Positions 50,359 through 62,170 of a DNA stretch of 64,000 bases are shown in pieces. This DNA is from Microbacteriaceae bacterium (lineage in GTDB: Bacteria > Actinomycetota > Actinomycetes > Actinomycetales > Microbacteriaceae). The translations under genes and the position numbers were made by a program. Location: NCBI GenBank assembly GCA_025465095.1, contig JAODME010000013.1:146934-210933 (forward strand), given 5' to 3'. Each line of letters begins with the position of its first letter. Position 1 is the stretch's first letter. Below the pieces are notes generated by a model. That model had not been told where the DNA came from, made no database searches, and saw only the letters and a program-made list of their open reading frames with translations.

Positions 50359-51627
50359 ATGAGCAGGCAGGATGGCAGCGATCGGCAGGTGAGCGCCGAT
50401 TCCGTCGACAGCTCGAGCGCCACGATCCTGCACGTCGATCTCGATGCGTTCTTTGCGTCGGTGGAACTGCTCGATCGCCCGGAGCTCGCCGACAAGCCGG
50501 TGGTCGTCGCGGGGCGGTCAGCGAGGTCGGTCGTCACCGCCGCAAACTACCCCGCCCGCAAGTTCGGTGTGCGCTCCGCCATCCCGTTGTCGCAAGCGCT
50601 GCGGCTGTGTCCGCAGGCCGTCGTCCTCGAGCCCCACCACGAGAAGTACGGCGAATACTCCAGACGCGTGATGGCGATCTTCGACGACGTCACCCCCCTC
50701 GTCGAGCGCCTCGGCATCGACGAAGCGTTTCTCGACGTGGCCGGGGCACGGAACCTTCTCGGCAACCCCGCCGAGATTGGTCAGCTGATTCGACGACGGG
50801 TGCAGGAGGAGACGCGTCTCACGTGTTCGGTGGGCGCGGCCTCCGTCAAGTTCGTCGCGAAACTCGCCTCCGGCAGAGCCAAGCCCGATGGACTGCTCGT
50901 GATACCCCACGACGAAACCTTGGCCTTTCTGCATCCGCTCCCCGTCGGGGCGCTCTGGGGAGTCGGTGCGACGACCGAGCAGGCGCTCACCAGCCGAGGC
51001 CTTCACACCGTCGGTGACGTCGCAGGCAGTCCCGTCGCCTCTCTCCAGCGTGCGGTGGGGGACGCAGCGGGCCGGAAACTGCACCAGCTCGCAAACGGAA
51101 TCGATCCTCGGGCAGTGACGCCGGACAGGAAGGAGAAGAGCGTCGGGCATGAAGTGACGTTCGAGGTGGACATCACCGATGCCGAGTTGTTGCGTCGAGA
51201 GTTGCTGCGTCAAGCCGACGCCGTCGCCGTGCGTCTTCGCCACGGGGGCTGGGTGGGGCGCACGGTTGTGTTGAAGCTCCGCTATTCAGACTTCACGACC
51301 ATCACCCGCTCCCGGACCCTCGCCGAGCCGACCGATCTCGGACGCCGCATCTACGACGAGGTGAGGGCTATATACGAAGCTCTCGGCGCCCACGCCCACG
51401 TGCGGCTCATCGGAGTTCGCGTCGAGCAGCTGTCGCGCGGCGACGACCAACGGCTGTCACTGTGGGATGAGGATGGCGGCTGGCGGGATGCCGAGCGCAC
51501 CATCGACGGTGTCGCGGAGAGGTTCGGGCGTGCCGCGTTGAGGCCGGCCTCCCTGCTTGGCGAAAGGCCGCACTCACGCCGTGACGATCGCGGCACTGCG
51601 GCCGGGGAGCGTGACGCCGACCGATGA
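50359..51627 (+). CDS. dinB: DNA polymerase IV (Y-family)
   Basis: [62 protein letters not shown]. Confidence 0.95.
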   Translation: MSRQDGSDRQVSADSVDSSSATILHVDLDAFFASVELLDRPELADKPVVVAGRSARSVVTAANYPARKFGVRSAIPLSQALRLCPQAVVLEPHHEKYGEYSRRVMAIFDDVTPLVERLGIDEAFLDVAGARNLLGNPAEIGQLIRRRVQEETRLTCSVGAASVKFVAKLASGRAKPDGLLVIPHDETLAFLHPLPVGALWGVGATTEQALTSRGLHTVGDVAGSPVASLQRAVGDAAGRKLHQLANGIDPRAVTPDRKEKSVGHEVTFEVDITDAELLRRELLRQADAVAVRLRHGGWVGRTVVLKLRYSDFTTITRSRTLAEPTDLGRRIYDEVRAIYEALGAHAHVRLIGVRVEQLSRGDDQRLSLWDEDGGWRDAERTIDGVAERFGRAALRPASLLGERPHSRRDDRGTAAGERDADR

Positions 51628-53313
51628 GACGGCGACCGCGACATCCGTGGCAAGCAGGAGCATGCAGTCGGGAGGCAGCGACGTGCGTGAGGAGCCGAGC
51701 GTGACCGGTTCCGACCCGAAGTTGATCGCGATCGACGTTGATCCGCGGTGCAGGAGGAACCAGCGCGCAGCTTCGTCTTCGCGATACTCGCAACTCGTGC
51801 GGAAGAGACGCGGATCGGTCAGATCCGGTACGGCCCGTCTCAGACGTGCAAGGTCCTGGTAGAGGGTGAGCAGGCGGGAGTGCACGCCTTGAGATGCCTC
51901 GTCCCAGTCCAGCTTCGAGTTCGTGAAGGTCGCCGGCTCCTGCGGGTCGGGCACGACGGCCGGGTCCCACCCCATCTTCTCGAACTCTCTGATGCGGCCC
52001 TCCGCGGTTGCCTTGCCTAGTTCCGGCTCCGGATGCGAGGTGAAGAACTGCCACGGCGTGGACGCACCCCACTCCTCGCCCATGAACAGCATCGGTGTGA
52101 ACGGCCCGGCGAGAGTCAGCACGGCGGCAATCGCGAGCTGCCCGTAGTCGAGCGTCGCCGTCAGACGATCACCGATCGCTCGGTTGCCGACCTGATCGTG
52201 GTTCTGGTTCGCGACGACGAGTCGCCAGGAGTTCGTCGCTTCGATGTCGAGCGGCTTGCCGTGGATGCGCTCCCGGAAGGACGAGTAAGTTCCGTCATGG
52301 AAAAACCCCTTCTCGAGCACCTTCTTCAGAGCGTCGAGGTGCTCGAAGTCGGCGTAGTACCCGGTCGTCTCGCCGGTCAGCGCGACGTGCACGGCGTGGT
52401 GGAAGTCGTCGCTCCACTGGCCGGCGAGGCCGTGCCCCCGCGCCTCGCGCGGGAGGATCATTACGGGATCATTGAGGTCCGATTCCGCGATGAGGCTTAG
52501 CGGGCGTCCGAGGTGCGCGGAGAGAGCGTCGGTCTCCTCCGCCATCTCCTTCAAGATGTGCTTCGGTGAGGTGTCGACGAGTGCGTGCACGGCGTCGAGC
52601 CGCAGCCCGTCCACGTGATAGTCACGCATCCACATCGTCGCATTGTCGAGAATGAAGCGGCGCACCTCGGGAGAGTCGAGATTCACCGAAGCGCCCCACG
52701 TGTTCGCGCTCGCCTCATGCAGGTACGGCCCGAACCGGGGCAGGTAATTGCCGCTGGGTCCCAAATGGTTGTAAACGACGTCCTGGATGACAGCGAGCCC
52801 GCGGGCGTGGCACTCGTCCACAAAGCGCTGGTACGCCTGCGGTCCGCCGTAGCTCTCGTCGACCGCGTACCAGAGGACACCGTCGTAGCCCCAGTTGTGG
52901 GTGCCGTTGAACCCGTTGACCGGCAGTAGCTCGACGAAATCTACGCCGAGTTCGACGAGGTGATCGAGCTTCTCGATGGCGGAATCGAGCGTGCCGGCCG
53001 ACGTGAACGTCCCGAGGTGCAACTCGTAGATGATGCCGCCGGCGAGGGGACGCCCGGTCCACGCGTCATCCGTCCACACGAACGCTGAGGCGTCGAAGAC
53101 CCGGGAGAGCGAGTGTACGCCGGCGGGCTGCCAGCGTGAGCGGGGGTCTGGCAGCGGCGTCTCGTCGTCGTCCAGAAGGAAGCCGTAGTCCGCGCCGACG
53201 ACGCCGAGCTCGGCCGACCACCATCCGTCGGCTGACACGGACATTGGATGCTTCGTGCCGTCGAGAAGCAGAGTCACCCTGGCCGCGAGGGGCGCCCACA
53301 CCTCGTAGTTCAC
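51574..53313 (-). CDS. treZ: Malto-oligosyltrehalose trehalohydrolase
   Basis: [82 protein letters not shown]. Confidence 0.95.
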   Translation of the reverse strand: MNYEVWAPLAARVTLLLDGTKHPMSVSADGWWSAELGVVGADYGFLLDDDETPLPDPRSRWQPAGVHSLSRVFDASAFVWTDDAWTGRPLAGGIIYELHLGTFTSAGTLDSAIEKLDHLVELGVDFVELLPVNGFNGTHNWGYDGVLWYAVDESYGGPQAYQRFVDECHARGLAVIQDVVYNHLGPSGNYLPRFGPYLHEASANTWGASVNLDSPEVRRFILDNATMWMRDYHVDGLRLDAVHALVDTSPKHILKEMAEETDALSAHLGRPLSLIAESDLNDPVMILPREARGHGLAGQWSDDFHHAVHVALTGETTGYYADFEHLDALKKVLEKGFFHDGTYSSFRERIHGKPLDIEATNSWRLVVANQNHDQVGNRAIGDRLTATLDYGQLAIAAVLTLAGPFTPMLFMGEEWGASTPWQFFTSHPEPELGKATAEGRIREFEKMGWDPAVVPDPQEPATFTNSKLDWDEASQGVHSRLLTLYQDLARLRRAVPDLTDPRLFRTSCEYREDEAARWFLLHRGSTSIAINFGSEPVTLGSSRTSLPPDCMLLLATDVAVAVSSVGVTLPGRSAAIVTA

Positions 53314-55664
53314 GGCGTCACCTCGCCGGTCACCCGCAGCCGGTCGCTCGGCACTAGCAGAGCGACGGGGTAGTGGTCGAGAACGCTCCTGAGCAACATA
53401 TCTCCTCCATCGAATTCACGTCCGGTAATCACGTCCACGACCGGCCGACCGGCGAGCATGATCGTGGTGTCCTGCCAACCACCGGCTGCCTCGAGCCCGA
53501 CCGGCAACCGCGTGGCGACGGTGACGGCGTCACCGCGGTCGAATACGACGGCGTGCCCCGCGGCCGGGCCGAACGCCTCCAGCGGCGCATAGCGGCTGAA
53601 CAGCTCGGGTTGGTCGCGCCGGAGCCTCAGCGCCTTCGCGGTCACGAGCAGCTTCGCCGCACCGGACTCGTCGATCTCCGGCAGCGCCCCGGCGTCTATC
53701 GCGGCGAGGTAGGACCTCCGCAGGTCGAAGTCGACGGGGCGCCGGTTGTCGGGATCGACGAGTGACCTCTCCCACAGTTCGCTGCCCTGGTACACATCCG
53801 GCACACCAGGGGCGGTCAGCTGGATGAGCTTCGCCGAAAGCGAATTGCTCCAGCCCGGCCGCGTGATTCTGGCCAGCAGGTTGTCGAGGAGGTCGCTAAC
53901 GCGCGGATCGTCGAAGGCGCTGTCGACGAGCTGATGCATCCGATCTTCGAAGTCCCTTGAAGGCGCGGTCCACGTGGTGGAGTCGCCGGCCTCGCGCGCC
54001 GCCTTCTCTGCGTACGCGTGCAGGCGCTCCCGGGAAGCGGGCCATGCCCCGATGATCGCCTGCCAGAGCAATTGCTCCAGCGGCCCGTCGAAGAGCGGCG
54101 CCGCCTCACGCAATGCGTGCAGCGTCGCCTCCCATTCCAGCGGGATCTCGGCGAGCACGTTGATGCGCGCGCGCACGTCCTCTCCTCGCTTGGTGTCGTG
54201 CGTCGACAGGGTGGTCATCGAAGCAGGAAACGTCGCCTGGCGCGATTGCTGACGACGGTGGAACTCCGCCACGTCGATCGAGAACTCCGCAGGATCGGCG
54301 CCGACCTCGGTGAGCGAACCGAGCCGGGTGTAGCGGTAGAACGCGGTGTCCTCTACGCCTTTCGCCATCACCATGCCGGAGGTCTGCTGGAAGCGGACCG
54401 CAGCCGGATGACCAGGGCTCGACAGCTCCGGAACGAGCGCCTCGATCGTGTCAGCGAGGTCGGGACGATGCTCCCGGGCGAGGCCGGCCGCCTCGTGCAG
54501 GTGCTCGATTCCGAGCGGAAGGTAGGAACGGTAGACGGGAAAGCAGGCGAGCAGTTCGGCAAGTGCGTCGGCGGTAGGGGAGATTTCCGCTCCCTCGTCA
54601 GCGATGACTTGCGGTACGGTCAGGCCGAGGTCGCGCTCGAGCCGCAGCACCTCTGAGCGCAGGATGCCGTCTGCGATGCTCCGCTTGGTCTGATGGATGA
54701 GCTCGCTCCAGGGGACAAGCCCTGTGTTGCTCCGCAGGCGCGAGTCGAGCGCGTCCAGGGCGGCGCGCCCGTTCGGATCGACGAGCAGCCTGTCGATGTC
54801 GGCGAGCGCGTCGTAGCCGGTCGTGCCGGCCGTCGCCCAGGAGGCAGGCAACTGCTCGTCGCCCTCGAGGATCTTCTCCACAAGTACATAGGTGCCGCCG
54901 GTCGCCGCGGTCAGCGCGTCGAGGTACCCGCCTGGGTCGGCGAGCCCGTCCGGATGATCCACTCGCAGGCCGTCGGCGAGGCCCTCTGTGAACCAGCGCA
55001 CGATCTCCACATGCGACTCGTCGAACACCCACGGGGTTTCGACGCGGATGCCGGCGAGGGAATTGACCGCGAAGAAGCGCCGGTAGTTGAGCTCGGCATC
55101 GGCCAGGCGCCAGTTCATCAGTTGGTAGTTCTGCCGCGAATGCACCTCGGCGGGCGATGCCCCGTCGTCGGCGGTTCCCGGCGCGATCGGGTAGCGGTTG
55201 TCGAAGTACCGCAGTTCGCCGTTTTCCACGGTGAACTGCGGTTCATCCTCGTCGCCGAGCACCGGGATGCGCACCTTTCCGGCACCGAACTCCCAGTCGA
55301 CGTCGAAGGCGTCGGCATAGCGGGAGGTGCGGCCGTGGGTCAGCAGGTCCCACCACCACACGCTCTGCGCGGGTGTCGCTACCCCCACATGGTTCGGGAC
55401 GATGTCGATGAGGATGCCGAGCCCGAGTTCCCGCGCGGCCGCGGCCGCGGCAGCCAGTCCCTCCGCGCCCCCGCGTGCCGGGTCGATCTGGGAATGGTCG
55501 GTCACGTCGTAGCCGTGGTCCGACCCCTCCTCCGCCTTGAGCAGGGGGGAGAAGTAGAGCCAGTCCGCCCCGAGATCGTGAACGTACTTCGCTGTCGCCG
55601 CCGCCTGATGCAGGTCGAAGGACTGCCGGATCTGCAGGCGGTAGGTGGAGATCGGGACGCGCAT
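53310..55664 (-). CDS. treY: Malto-oligosyltrehalose synthase
   Basis: [76 protein letters not shown]. Confidence 0.95.
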   Translation of the reverse strand: MRVPISTYRLQIRQSFDLHQAAATAKYVHDLGADWLYFSPLLKAEEGSDHGYDVTDHSQIDPARGGAEGLAAAAAAARELGLGILIDIVPNHVGVATPAQSVWWWDLLTHGRTSRYADAFDVDWEFGAGKVRIPVLGDEDEPQFTVENGELRYFDNRYPIAPGTADDGASPAEVHSRQNYQLMNWRLADAELNYRRFFAVNSLAGIRVETPWVFDESHVEIVRWFTEGLADGLRVDHPDGLADPGGYLDALTAATGGTYVLVEKILEGDEQLPASWATAGTTGYDALADIDRLLVDPNGRAALDALDSRLRSNTGLVPWSELIHQTKRSIADGILRSEVLRLERDLGLTVPQVIADEGAEISPTADALAELLACFPVYRSYLPLGIEHLHEAAGLAREHRPDLADTIEALVPELSSPGHPAAVRFQQTSGMVMAKGVEDTAFYRYTRLGSLTEVGADPAEFSIDVAEFHRRQQSRQATFPASMTTLSTHDTKRGEDVRARINVLAEIPLEWEATLHALREAAPLFDGPLEQLLWQAIIGAWPASRERLHAYAEKAAREAGDSTTWTAPSRDFEDRMHQLVDSAFDDPRVSDLLDNLLARITRPGWSNSLSAKLIQLTAPGVPDVYQGSELWERSLVDPDNRRPVDFDLRRSYLAAIDAGALPEIDESGAAKLLVTAKALRLRRDQPELFSRYAPLEAFGPAAGHAVVFDRGDAVTVATRLPVGLEAAGGWQDTTIMLAGRPVVDVITGREFDGGDMLLRSVLDHYPVALLVPSDRLRVTGEVTP

Positions 55665-57877
55665 TACAGCGACCGTGGCGCGCCCGCGGCGGCGGAGGCT
55701 GCCCCTTGCGCCTGCGATCCGGCGAGCGATGCGAGCGACGCGGCGACCGAGTGGTCCGGCTCTACTTCCGGTTGGGTGAACGCCCTGAGCACGACGAGCG
55801 CCTTGGCCTCGACCGAGATCACAAGTCCGGCTTTCACGTGGGCGGTGTCGGCGCTTACACCGGCGGTATCGACGACAATCTCCCATTCAGGCGAATACTC
55901 CTCGGTCGGAAGGGTGAAGTCGACCGGCTCGTCGTGAGCGTTGAACCACAGCAGGAAGTTGCGGTCGGTGATGCGTTCACCGCGTGCGTCGCGCCCGCGG
56001 ATGCCGTTTCCGTTGAGGAACACCCCGATGGCACGGCCGAAACCTGTGTCCCAGTCTTCCGGTGCCATTTCCTTGCCTTCGGGTGCCAGCCACACGATGT
56101 CGGGAAGAGGCTCGCCTTCGCCACGTCGAACGGGGCGCCCGTCGAAAAACCGTACTCGCCGAAAGGTGGGGTGCTCCCGCCGCAGCCGCGTGATGGCTGC
56201 GACGAATTCGGTAAGCGGCCCATCGGCGCGGTCCCAGTGCACCCAGGAGATCTCGGAGTCCTGCGCATAGGTGTTGTTGTTGCCCTGCTGCGTTCGCCCG
56301 AGTTCGTCGCCGTGAAGCAGCATGGGAATGCCCTGAGAAAGCAGCAGCGTGGCGAGAAAGTTCCGCTGCTGCCGTGCCCGGAGGGTCAGGATGGCAGGAT
56401 CGTCGGTGGGACCTTCCACTCCGGAGTTCCAGGACCGGTTGTGTGATTCGCCATCATTGTTGTCCTCACCATTGGCTTCGTTGTGCTTCTCGTTGTACGA
56501 GACGAGGTCCGCGATCGTGAAACCGTCGTGCGCCGTGACGAAGTTGATCGATGCGACGGGGCGACGCCCGTCCTGCTCGTAGAGGTCCGCGGAGCCCGTG
56601 AAACGCGACGCGAACTCCCCGAGCGTCGAAGGCTCTCCCCTCCAGAAGTCGCGCACGGTGTCGCGGTACTTGCCGTTCCACTCGGTCCACTGCGGCGGGA
56701 AGTTGCCCACCTGGTAGCCACCGGGCCCGACATCCCACGGCTCCGCAATGAGTTTCACCTGGGACACGACGGGATCCTGCTGCACGAGCTCGAAGAAGGT
56801 CGACAACTTGTCGACGTCGTAGAACTCGCGTGCGAGAGTCGAGGCGAGGTCGAAGCGGAACCCGTCGACGTGCATCTCCGTAACCCAGTAGCGAAGCGAA
56901 TCCATGATCAGCTGCAGGGAGTGCGGGTGACGCACATTCAAAGAGTTGCCCGTGCCGGTGTAGTCCATGTAGTACTGCTGGTCGTCCTCGACGAGGCGGT
57001 AGTAGGCCTCGTTGTCGATGCCCTTGAAGCTCAGCGTCGGTCCGAGGTGGTTGCCCTCCGCTGTGTGGTTGTAGACGACGTCAAGGATGACCTCGATCCC
57101 CACGTCGTGCATTGCGCGAACCATGCCCTTGAACTCCTGCACCTGTTGACCGTCGTCGCCGGTCGAGGAGTATCCGTTGTGCGGGGCGAAGAACCCGATG
57201 GTGTTGTAACCCCAGTAGTTGCGCAGCCCCTTCTCGAGCAGGGTCGCGTCCTGCACGAATTGGTGCACGGGCATGAGTTCGATTGCCGTGGCACCGATGC
57301 GCAGGAGGTGTTCGATCACGGCACGGTGGGCGAGACCCGCATACGTCCCACGGAGCTCTGCGGGAATGTCGGGGTGCAACTGGGTGAGCCCCTTCACATG
57401 GGCCTCGTAGATGACGGTCTCGGCGTAAGGAATGCGGGGCGGTCGATCTCCCGCCCAATCGAAGAAGGGGTTCACCACAACGCTGAGCATCACGTGACCG
57501 GCTGAATCATCGTTGTTCTCCGACAACGGGTCGCCGAAGTTGTAGGAGAAGAGTGACGGATCCCAGTCGAAATCGCCGCACGTCGCCTTGGCGTAGGGGT
57601 CGAGCAGGACCTTGTTCGGGTTTGCTCGCTTGCCCGACTTGGGATCGTACGGGCCGTGCACGCGGTATCCGTAGCGCTGGCCCGGCTGGAGCTGCGGGAG
57701 GTAGCAATGCCAGACGTACGCGTCGACCTCATGCAACTGAATGCGTGTCTCGACGCCTTCCTCGTCGAACAGGCACAACTCCACCTTCTCGGCGGACTCG
57801 CTGAACAGAGCGAAATTCGTTCCGCTCCCGTCGAAGGTAGCTCCGAGCGGGTAAGCCGATCCGGGCCAGGTTTCCAT
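55664..57877 (-). CDS. glgX: Glycogen debranching enzyme (GlgX/TreX-type), copy 2
   Basis: [67 protein letters not shown]; 1-nt overlap with treY. Confidence 0.95.
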   Translation of the reverse strand: METWPGSAYPLGATFDGSGTNFALFSESAEKVELCLFDEEGVETRIQLHEVDAYVWHCYLPQLQPGQRYGYRVHGPYDPKSGKRANPNKVLLDPYAKATCGDFDWDPSLFSYNFGDPLSENNDDSAGHVMLSVVVNPFFDWAGDRPPRIPYAETVIYEAHVKGLTQLHPDIPAELRGTYAGLAHRAVIEHLLRIGATAIELMPVHQFVQDATLLEKGLRNYWGYNTIGFFAPHNGYSSTGDDGQQVQEFKGMVRAMHDVGIEVILDVVYNHTAEGNHLGPTLSFKGIDNEAYYRLVEDDQQYYMDYTGTGNSLNVRHPHSLQLIMDSLRYWVTEMHVDGFRFDLASTLAREFYDVDKLSTFFELVQQDPVVSQVKLIAEPWDVGPGGYQVGNFPPQWTEWNGKYRDTVRDFWRGEPSTLGEFASRFTGSADLYEQDGRRPVASINFVTAHDGFTIADLVSYNEKHNEANGEDNNDGESHNRSWNSGVEGPTDDPAILTLRARQQRNFLATLLLSQGIPMLLHGDELGRTQQGNNNTYAQDSEISWVHWDRADGPLTEFVAAITRLRREHPTFRRVRFFDGRPVRRGEGEPLPDIVWLAPEGKEMAPEDWDTGFGRAIGVFLNGNGIRGRDARGERITDRNFLLWFNAHDEPVDFTLPTEEYSPEWEIVVDTAGVSADTAHVKAGLVISVEAKALVVLRAFTQPEVEPDHSVAASLASLAGSQAQGAASAAAGAPRSL

Positions 57878-58002
57878 GCAACTCCTCATAGACGGCGGAG
57901 TTCTACCGTAACCCGCAACGCCGTGGCCACCTTCGTTTGTCGAAAACGCTTGACATGCGCGTCCGCCCTTCCTACTTCTCTACCTACTCCTTCCCTCCCG
58001 AC

Positions 58003-58300
58003 CTACACCGTCCGCTCGACGAACGGCCAGTCGAACATCACCCGTCGACAGGTGCATCTGAGCACGACGTGGCCGAGCGCGACCAGCTCATCGTCCTCGC
58101 GACGGTCGCTCTCGAAGGCTTCGACGAGAGCCTGGTACGTGCGCCCGTCAATCTCGACGATCAGTCGTCGCCCGATCCGCATTGTCCACGCCGCGGATGC
58201 CCGCAGACCTCACCTGTTGGAGCACCGGGAGCCCAAGCCTCTCGCATCGTTGACGCGCGACCGATTCGGGACCGCAGTCTCCTGGTCCGAGCCGGCCACC
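58003..58300 (-). pseudogene. Frameshifted DUF559-type (Vsr-like fold) protein remnant
   Basis: Frame 1 GPESVARQRCERLGLPVLQQVRSAGIRGVD then, after a 1-nt shift, MRIGRRLIVEIDGRTYQALVEAFESDRREDDELVALGHVVLRCTCRRVMFDWPFVERTV*. Confidence 0.75.
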
Positions 58301-58535
58301 ACCTCCCGAATGATGCGCGCGGCGAGCGGCGTCCCGCCAGGTGCGTTCGGAGCCCGCGTGAGGCCCCGACCAGTGACCCCCGCGCAACCAGTCGATTCCT
58401 GGTCGCGATGTTTCCGAGGCGACGGCAACCAGGCGCGACCGAGTGCAGGTGTTCCTGGGTTGCGCAAGGAAAGAGAAGGCGGGGGAGGGGAAGCCGCAGG
58501 CGGGGGCGGATGGAGGCGGCGTAGACTGGAGCGCG

Positions 58536-58628
58536 AACACGGGAGTCCGGTGAGCCGGGCTGAGAGGAAGCTTCTCCAAGCTTCGACCGTCGAACCTGAT
58601 CTGGATCATGCCAGCGCAGGGAGGCATC
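58536..58628 (+). ncRNA. TPP riboswitch (THI element)
   Basis: cgggagtccggtgagccgggctgagagg...cgaccgtcgaacctgatctggatcatgccagcgcagggag, directly upstream of ykoE-like gene. Confidence 0.93.
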
Positions 58629-58672
58629 TCTTCTAACCCGTGCCCTCTTTTCCTCACCGAAGGGCACGAATC

Positions 58673-59293
58673 GTGACCACCACCGCACCCTCCTCCACCG
58701 CCCGGCGCTCCCGCTATCGCTGGCGGGTCGTCGACATCGTCGTGGCCGCCGTGCTCGGCGTCGCCGCCGGCCTGGTGTTCCTCGCCTGGAACCTCGGCTA
58801 CCAGGTTCCCGGCTCCTTCCTGCAAGCGGCCCTGCCCGGGCTGCAGGGTCTCGTCAACGGCGTCTGGCTGTTCGCCGGCGTGCTCGGCGGGATCATCATC
58901 CGCAAGCCCGGGGCGGCTCTGTTCACCGAGGTGGTCGCCGCGGTCGTCTCGGCCCTCGTCGGCAATGTCTGGGGCGGCTTCCTCACCATCGAGGCGGGCA
59001 TCGTGCAGGGCCTCGGCGCGGAGATCGTGCTCGCGCTGTTCCTCTACTCCCGCTGGACGCCGACCGTCGCCGTCCTCGCGGGAGCGGCGGCCGGGCTCTT
59101 CAACGGGGTCAACGACCTCGTGCTCTGGTACGCGGGAGCAGACGTCCCCTTCGGCGTCGTCTATGTGCTCAGCTCCGTGCTGTCCGGCGCCGTGATCGCC
59201 GGGCTGCTGTCGTGGCTGCTCGCCCGCGCGATCGCGCGGACCGGTGCGCTGTCGCGGTTCGCCTCCGGCCGCGAGTCGACGGCCAGGGTCTGA
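58673..59293 (+). CDS. ECF transporter substrate-binding component, YkoE-like (HMP/thiamine)
   Basis: WRVVDIVVAAVLGVAAGLVFLAWN, TEVVAAVVSALVGNVWGG; GTG start behind TPP riboswitch. Confidence 0.9.
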   Translation: MTTTAPSSTARRSRYRWRVVDIVVAAVLGVAAGLVFLAWNLGYQVPGSFLQAALPGLQGLVNGVWLFAGVLGGIIIRKPGAALFTEVVAAVVSALVGNVWGGFLTIEAGIVQGLGAEIVLALFLYSRWTPTVAVLAGAAAGLFNGVNDLVLWYAGADVPFGVVYVLSSVLSGAVIAGLLSWLLARAIARTGALSRFASGRESTARV

Positions 59294-59304
59294 CCCGCCG
59301 GCCG

Positions 59305-60765
59305 ATGGCGAGCACGGTTCCCGCGGCGGTCGTCGCCCGCGGGTGGGGCTGGCGGCACGCCGGACGGCGCGACTTCGCCGTCCGCGGGCTGGACCTCGCC
59401 ATCGCGCCGGGGGAGCGGGTGCTGCTGCTCGGTGCGTCCGGCGCGGGCAAGTCGACCCTGCTCCAAGGCATCGCCGGCCTCCTCGGCGGCGAGGACGAGG
59501 GCGAGGAGGAGGGCAGTCTGCTCCTCGACGGACGGCCGGCGACAGGGCAGCGTGGTCGTGCAGGCCTCGTCCTGCAGGATCCGGAGGCCGGCATCGTGCT
59601 CGCCCGGGTCGGCGACGACGTCGCGTTCGGCTGCGAGAACCTCGGCGTGCCGCCGGGGGAGATCTGGCCTCGGGTCGGAGAGGCACTCGACGGCGTCGGG
59701 CTCCGGCTCCCGCTCGACGCAGCGACCTCGACGCTGTCAGGCGGGCAGAAGCAGCGGCTCGCGCTCGCCGGGGTGCTCGCCATGCGCCCCGGCATCGTGC
59801 TGCTCGACGAGCCCACCGCCAATCTGGACCCGGTCGGCGTTCGGGAGGTCCGGGAGGCCGTCGAACGCCTCCTCGACCGGACGGGCGCCACCCTCGTCGT
59901 CGTCGAGCACCGGACGGCGGTGTGGGCGGACCTCGTGGACCGCGTCGTCGTACTCGCTCCCGGTGGCGGCGTGGCGGCCGCGGGCCCGCCGAGCCTGCTG
60001 CAGCGGGATGCCGACCGGCTCGCCGCGGACGGGGTCTGGATCCCCGGCCGGGCCATCGACCTCCCCACGTGGCATCCCACGCCGGGCGGTCCGCTCCTGA
60101 CCGGCGAGGAGCTGACCGTCGGCCGAGGAGGTGCCGCTCTCGCCGAGGTGGGACGGATCGGGGTGCGCGAATCCAGCGCGCTCGCCGTGACCGGACCGAA
60201 CGGGGCGGGGAAAACGACCCTCGGCCTCACTCTCGCCGGGCTGCTTCCGCCGGTCGGCGGCTCCCTCCGAGCGGGAGAGCGGTTGGCGGCGGGGCGCGGA
60301 CCGGAGCCGATCCGCTGGCGCTCGCGAGATCTGCTCTCCCGCATCGGGACGGTGTTCCAGGAGCCGGAGCATCAGTTCCTGGCGGCCGACGTGGCGGCTG
60401 AGCTGGCCGTCGGACCGCGCGCACTCGGCCTGCCGCAGGGCGAGATCGACGCCCGGGTCGACGAGCTGCTGGAGCGGCTGGGTCTCGTCCGGCTCGCCGC
60501 CGCGAATCCCTTCACGCTGTCCGGAGGCGAGAAGCGACGCCTGTCGGTGGGAACGGCGCTCGCGACCCGGCCCGCGGTCCTGGTGCTCGACGAGCCCACC
60601 TTCGGCCAGGACGCCCGCACCTGGCGTGAGCTGGTGCTGCTGCTGCGCTCCCTCGTGGACGACGGAACCGGCGTGGTGGCGGTCACGCACGATGAGGCCT
60701 TCGCGGAGGCGCTCGCCACCGCGACGCTCGCCCTCCCGTCGCGGACGGTGGCGGTGCCGGCATGA
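59305..60765 (+). CDS. ECF transporter ATPase, duplicated ABC domains (YkoD-like)
   Basis: Two Walker A (LLLGASGAGKSTLLQG; VTGPNGAGKTTLGL) and two signature motifs (LSGGQKQRLALA; LSGGEKRRLSVG). Confidence 0.93.
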   Translation: MASTVPAAVVARGWGWRHAGRRDFAVRGLDLAIAPGERVLLLGASGAGKSTLLQGIAGLLGGEDEGEEEGSLLLDGRPATGQRGRAGLVLQDPEAGIVLARVGDDVAFGCENLGVPPGEIWPRVGEALDGVGLRLPLDAATSTLSGGQKQRLALAGVLAMRPGIVLLDEPTANLDPVGVREVREAVERLLDRTGATLVVVEHRTAVWADLVDRVVVLAPGGGVAAAGPPSLLQRDADRLAADGVWIPGRAIDLPTWHPTPGGPLLTGEELTVGRGGAALAEVGRIGVRESSALAVTGPNGAGKTTLGLTLAGLLPPVGGSLRAGERLAAGRGPEPIRWRSRDLLSRIGTVFQEPEHQFLAADVAAELAVGPRALGLPQGEIDARVDELLERLGLVRLAAANPFTLSGGEKRRLSVGTALATRPAVLVLDEPTFGQDARTWRELVLLLRSLVDDGTGVVAVTHDEAFAEALATATLALPSRTVAVPA

Positions 60766-61559
60766 CCGCCGTCGCCCAGCGGCCCGTCGTCCGGGTCCCG
60801 GCGCGCGGATTCGCCGCCGCGAACCCGGTCGCCAAGCTCGGCGCGTCCGCCCTGCTCGCCGTCGCACTCGTGCTCTCGCTCGACTGGGTCTCCGCGTCGG
60901 TCGCGCTGGCGCTCGAGAGCGTGCTGCTGGCAGCATGCGGCGTCCCCTGGCGCACCCTCTGGATCCGCACCCTGCCGATCTGGGCGGCCGCCCCGTTCGC
61001 CGGTCTCACCGTCCTGCTGTACGGGCGCCCGGAGGGCAGGGTCTACGTCTCCTGGCTGCTCGTGCAGATCTCCGACGGCTCCGTCGAGCTCGCGATCGCC
61101 ACAGTGCTGCGCGTGCTCGCGATCGGCCTGCCTTCCGTCGCGCTCTTCCTCACCGTGGACCCCACCGACCTCGCCGACGGCCTCGCGCAGCGCCTCAGGC
61201 TTCCGTCCCGCTTCGTGCTCGGGGCGCTCGGCGGGCTCCGGCTGGTGACCCTCTTCCAGGAGGACTGGCGGGCGCTCGAACTGGCCCGCCGGGCGCGCGG
61301 AGTTGCGGACACCGGCCGCGTGCGACGGTTCGCCGGGCAGGCCTTCGCCCTCCTGGTCCTCGCCATCCGCCGGGGCAGCACCCTGGCGACCGCCATGGAG
61401 GCGCGGGCGTTCGGTGCACCCGTGCGCCGCACCTGGGCGCGCGCATCGCGGTTCGGCGCCGTGGACGCGGTGCTGCTCGCCTCGAGCGGCCTCATCGGAG
61501 CGGTCGCGGTGGCGGCGTCGGTCGCCGCGGGCGAGTGGAACTTCGTCGGCGGTGGCTGA
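60762..61559 (+). CDS. ECF transporter transmembrane (T) component, YkoC-like
   Basis: NPVAKLGASALLAVALVLSLDWVS...; ARRARGVADTGRVRRFAGQAFALLVLAIRRGSTLATAMEARAFG. Confidence 0.92.
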   Translation: MTAVAQRPVVRVPARGFAAANPVAKLGASALLAVALVLSLDWVSASVALALESVLLAACGVPWRTLWIRTLPIWAAAPFAGLTVLLYGRPEGRVYVSWLLVQISDGSVELAIATVLRVLAIGLPSVALFLTVDPTDLADGLAQRLRLPSRFVLGALGGLRLVTLFQEDWRALELARRARGVADTGRVRRFAGQAFALLVLAIRRGSTLATAMEARAFGAPVRRTWARASRFGAVDAVLLASSGLIGAVAVAASVAAGEWNFVGGG

Positions 61560-62115
61560 GGTGGCCTCTGCCGACACCGCAGGGCTCGGGCCCGCGGAGA
61601 TGCTCGGCGAGCTGGAGCGTCGGGCACGGGCGAGCGCAGGCCGTCCGGTCGTACTGGTGGACGGCGGCTCCGGCTCCGGGAAGACGACGGTCGGTGCGGC
61701 GCTCGCGGCCGCGCTGGGGGCCACCCTCGTTCGGCTGGACGACATGTATCCGGGCTGGGACGGGCTGCAGCAGGCGAGCAGCGCGGTCGCGGCCGTGGTG
61801 CTCGCCCGGCACCGGGTGCCCCGCTGGGACTGGACGAGCAACCGGCCGAAAGACGTGCTGACGGTCGATCCCCGGCGGCCGCTGGTGGTCGAGGGGTCGG
61901 GTTCTCTCAGCGCGGCGAACCGCGCCATGGCGACCTTCGGAATCTGGATCGATCTGGCCGAGGACGAACGGAAGCGGCGTGCCCTGCAGCGGGACGGGGA
62001 GGCGTACGCCCTCCACTGGGAGCGCTGGGCGGCGCAGGAGCGCGCCTTCTTCGCACGTGAGCGGCCCGACCTGCTGGCCGACGTCCGCGTCGACGGCAGG
62101 CTCCTTCTCGAGTGA
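61552..62115 (+). CDS. P-loop NTPase/small-molecule kinase-like protein
   Basis: VVLVDGGSGSGKTTVGAALAAALGATLVRLDDMYPGWDGL; overlaps ECF T component; start 61552 or 61561. Confidence 0.8.
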   Translation: MAEVASADTAGLGPAEMLGELERRARASAGRPVVLVDGGSGSGKTTVGAALAAALGATLVRLDDMYPGWDGLQQASSAVAAVVLARHRVPRWDWTSNRPKDVLTVDPRRPLVVEGSGSLSAANRAMATFGIWIDLAEDERKRRALQRDGEAYALHWERWAAQERAFFARERPDLLADVRVDGRLLLE

Positions 62116-62170
62116 GAGATGCCCGCCCTCCTGCGCAGGCGGGGGCGCGGGGTCTAACGTGGAGAGGGCA

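Noticed and set aside
54693-55937. 414-aa plus ORF opposite treY
   Set aside because: Shadow ORF; no recognisable motifs
56483-57505. 340-aa plus ORF opposite glgX copy 2
   Set aside because: Shadow ORF
58148-59686. 512-aa minus ORF across the TPP riboswitch and ECF genes
   Set aside because: Arg/Pro/Gly-rich shadow frame; only its C-terminal part (GPESVARQ...GIRGVD) was kept as part of the DUF559 remnant
60372-61928. 518-aa minus ORF opposite the ECF genes
   Set aside because: Low-complexity shadow frame in very high GC DNA
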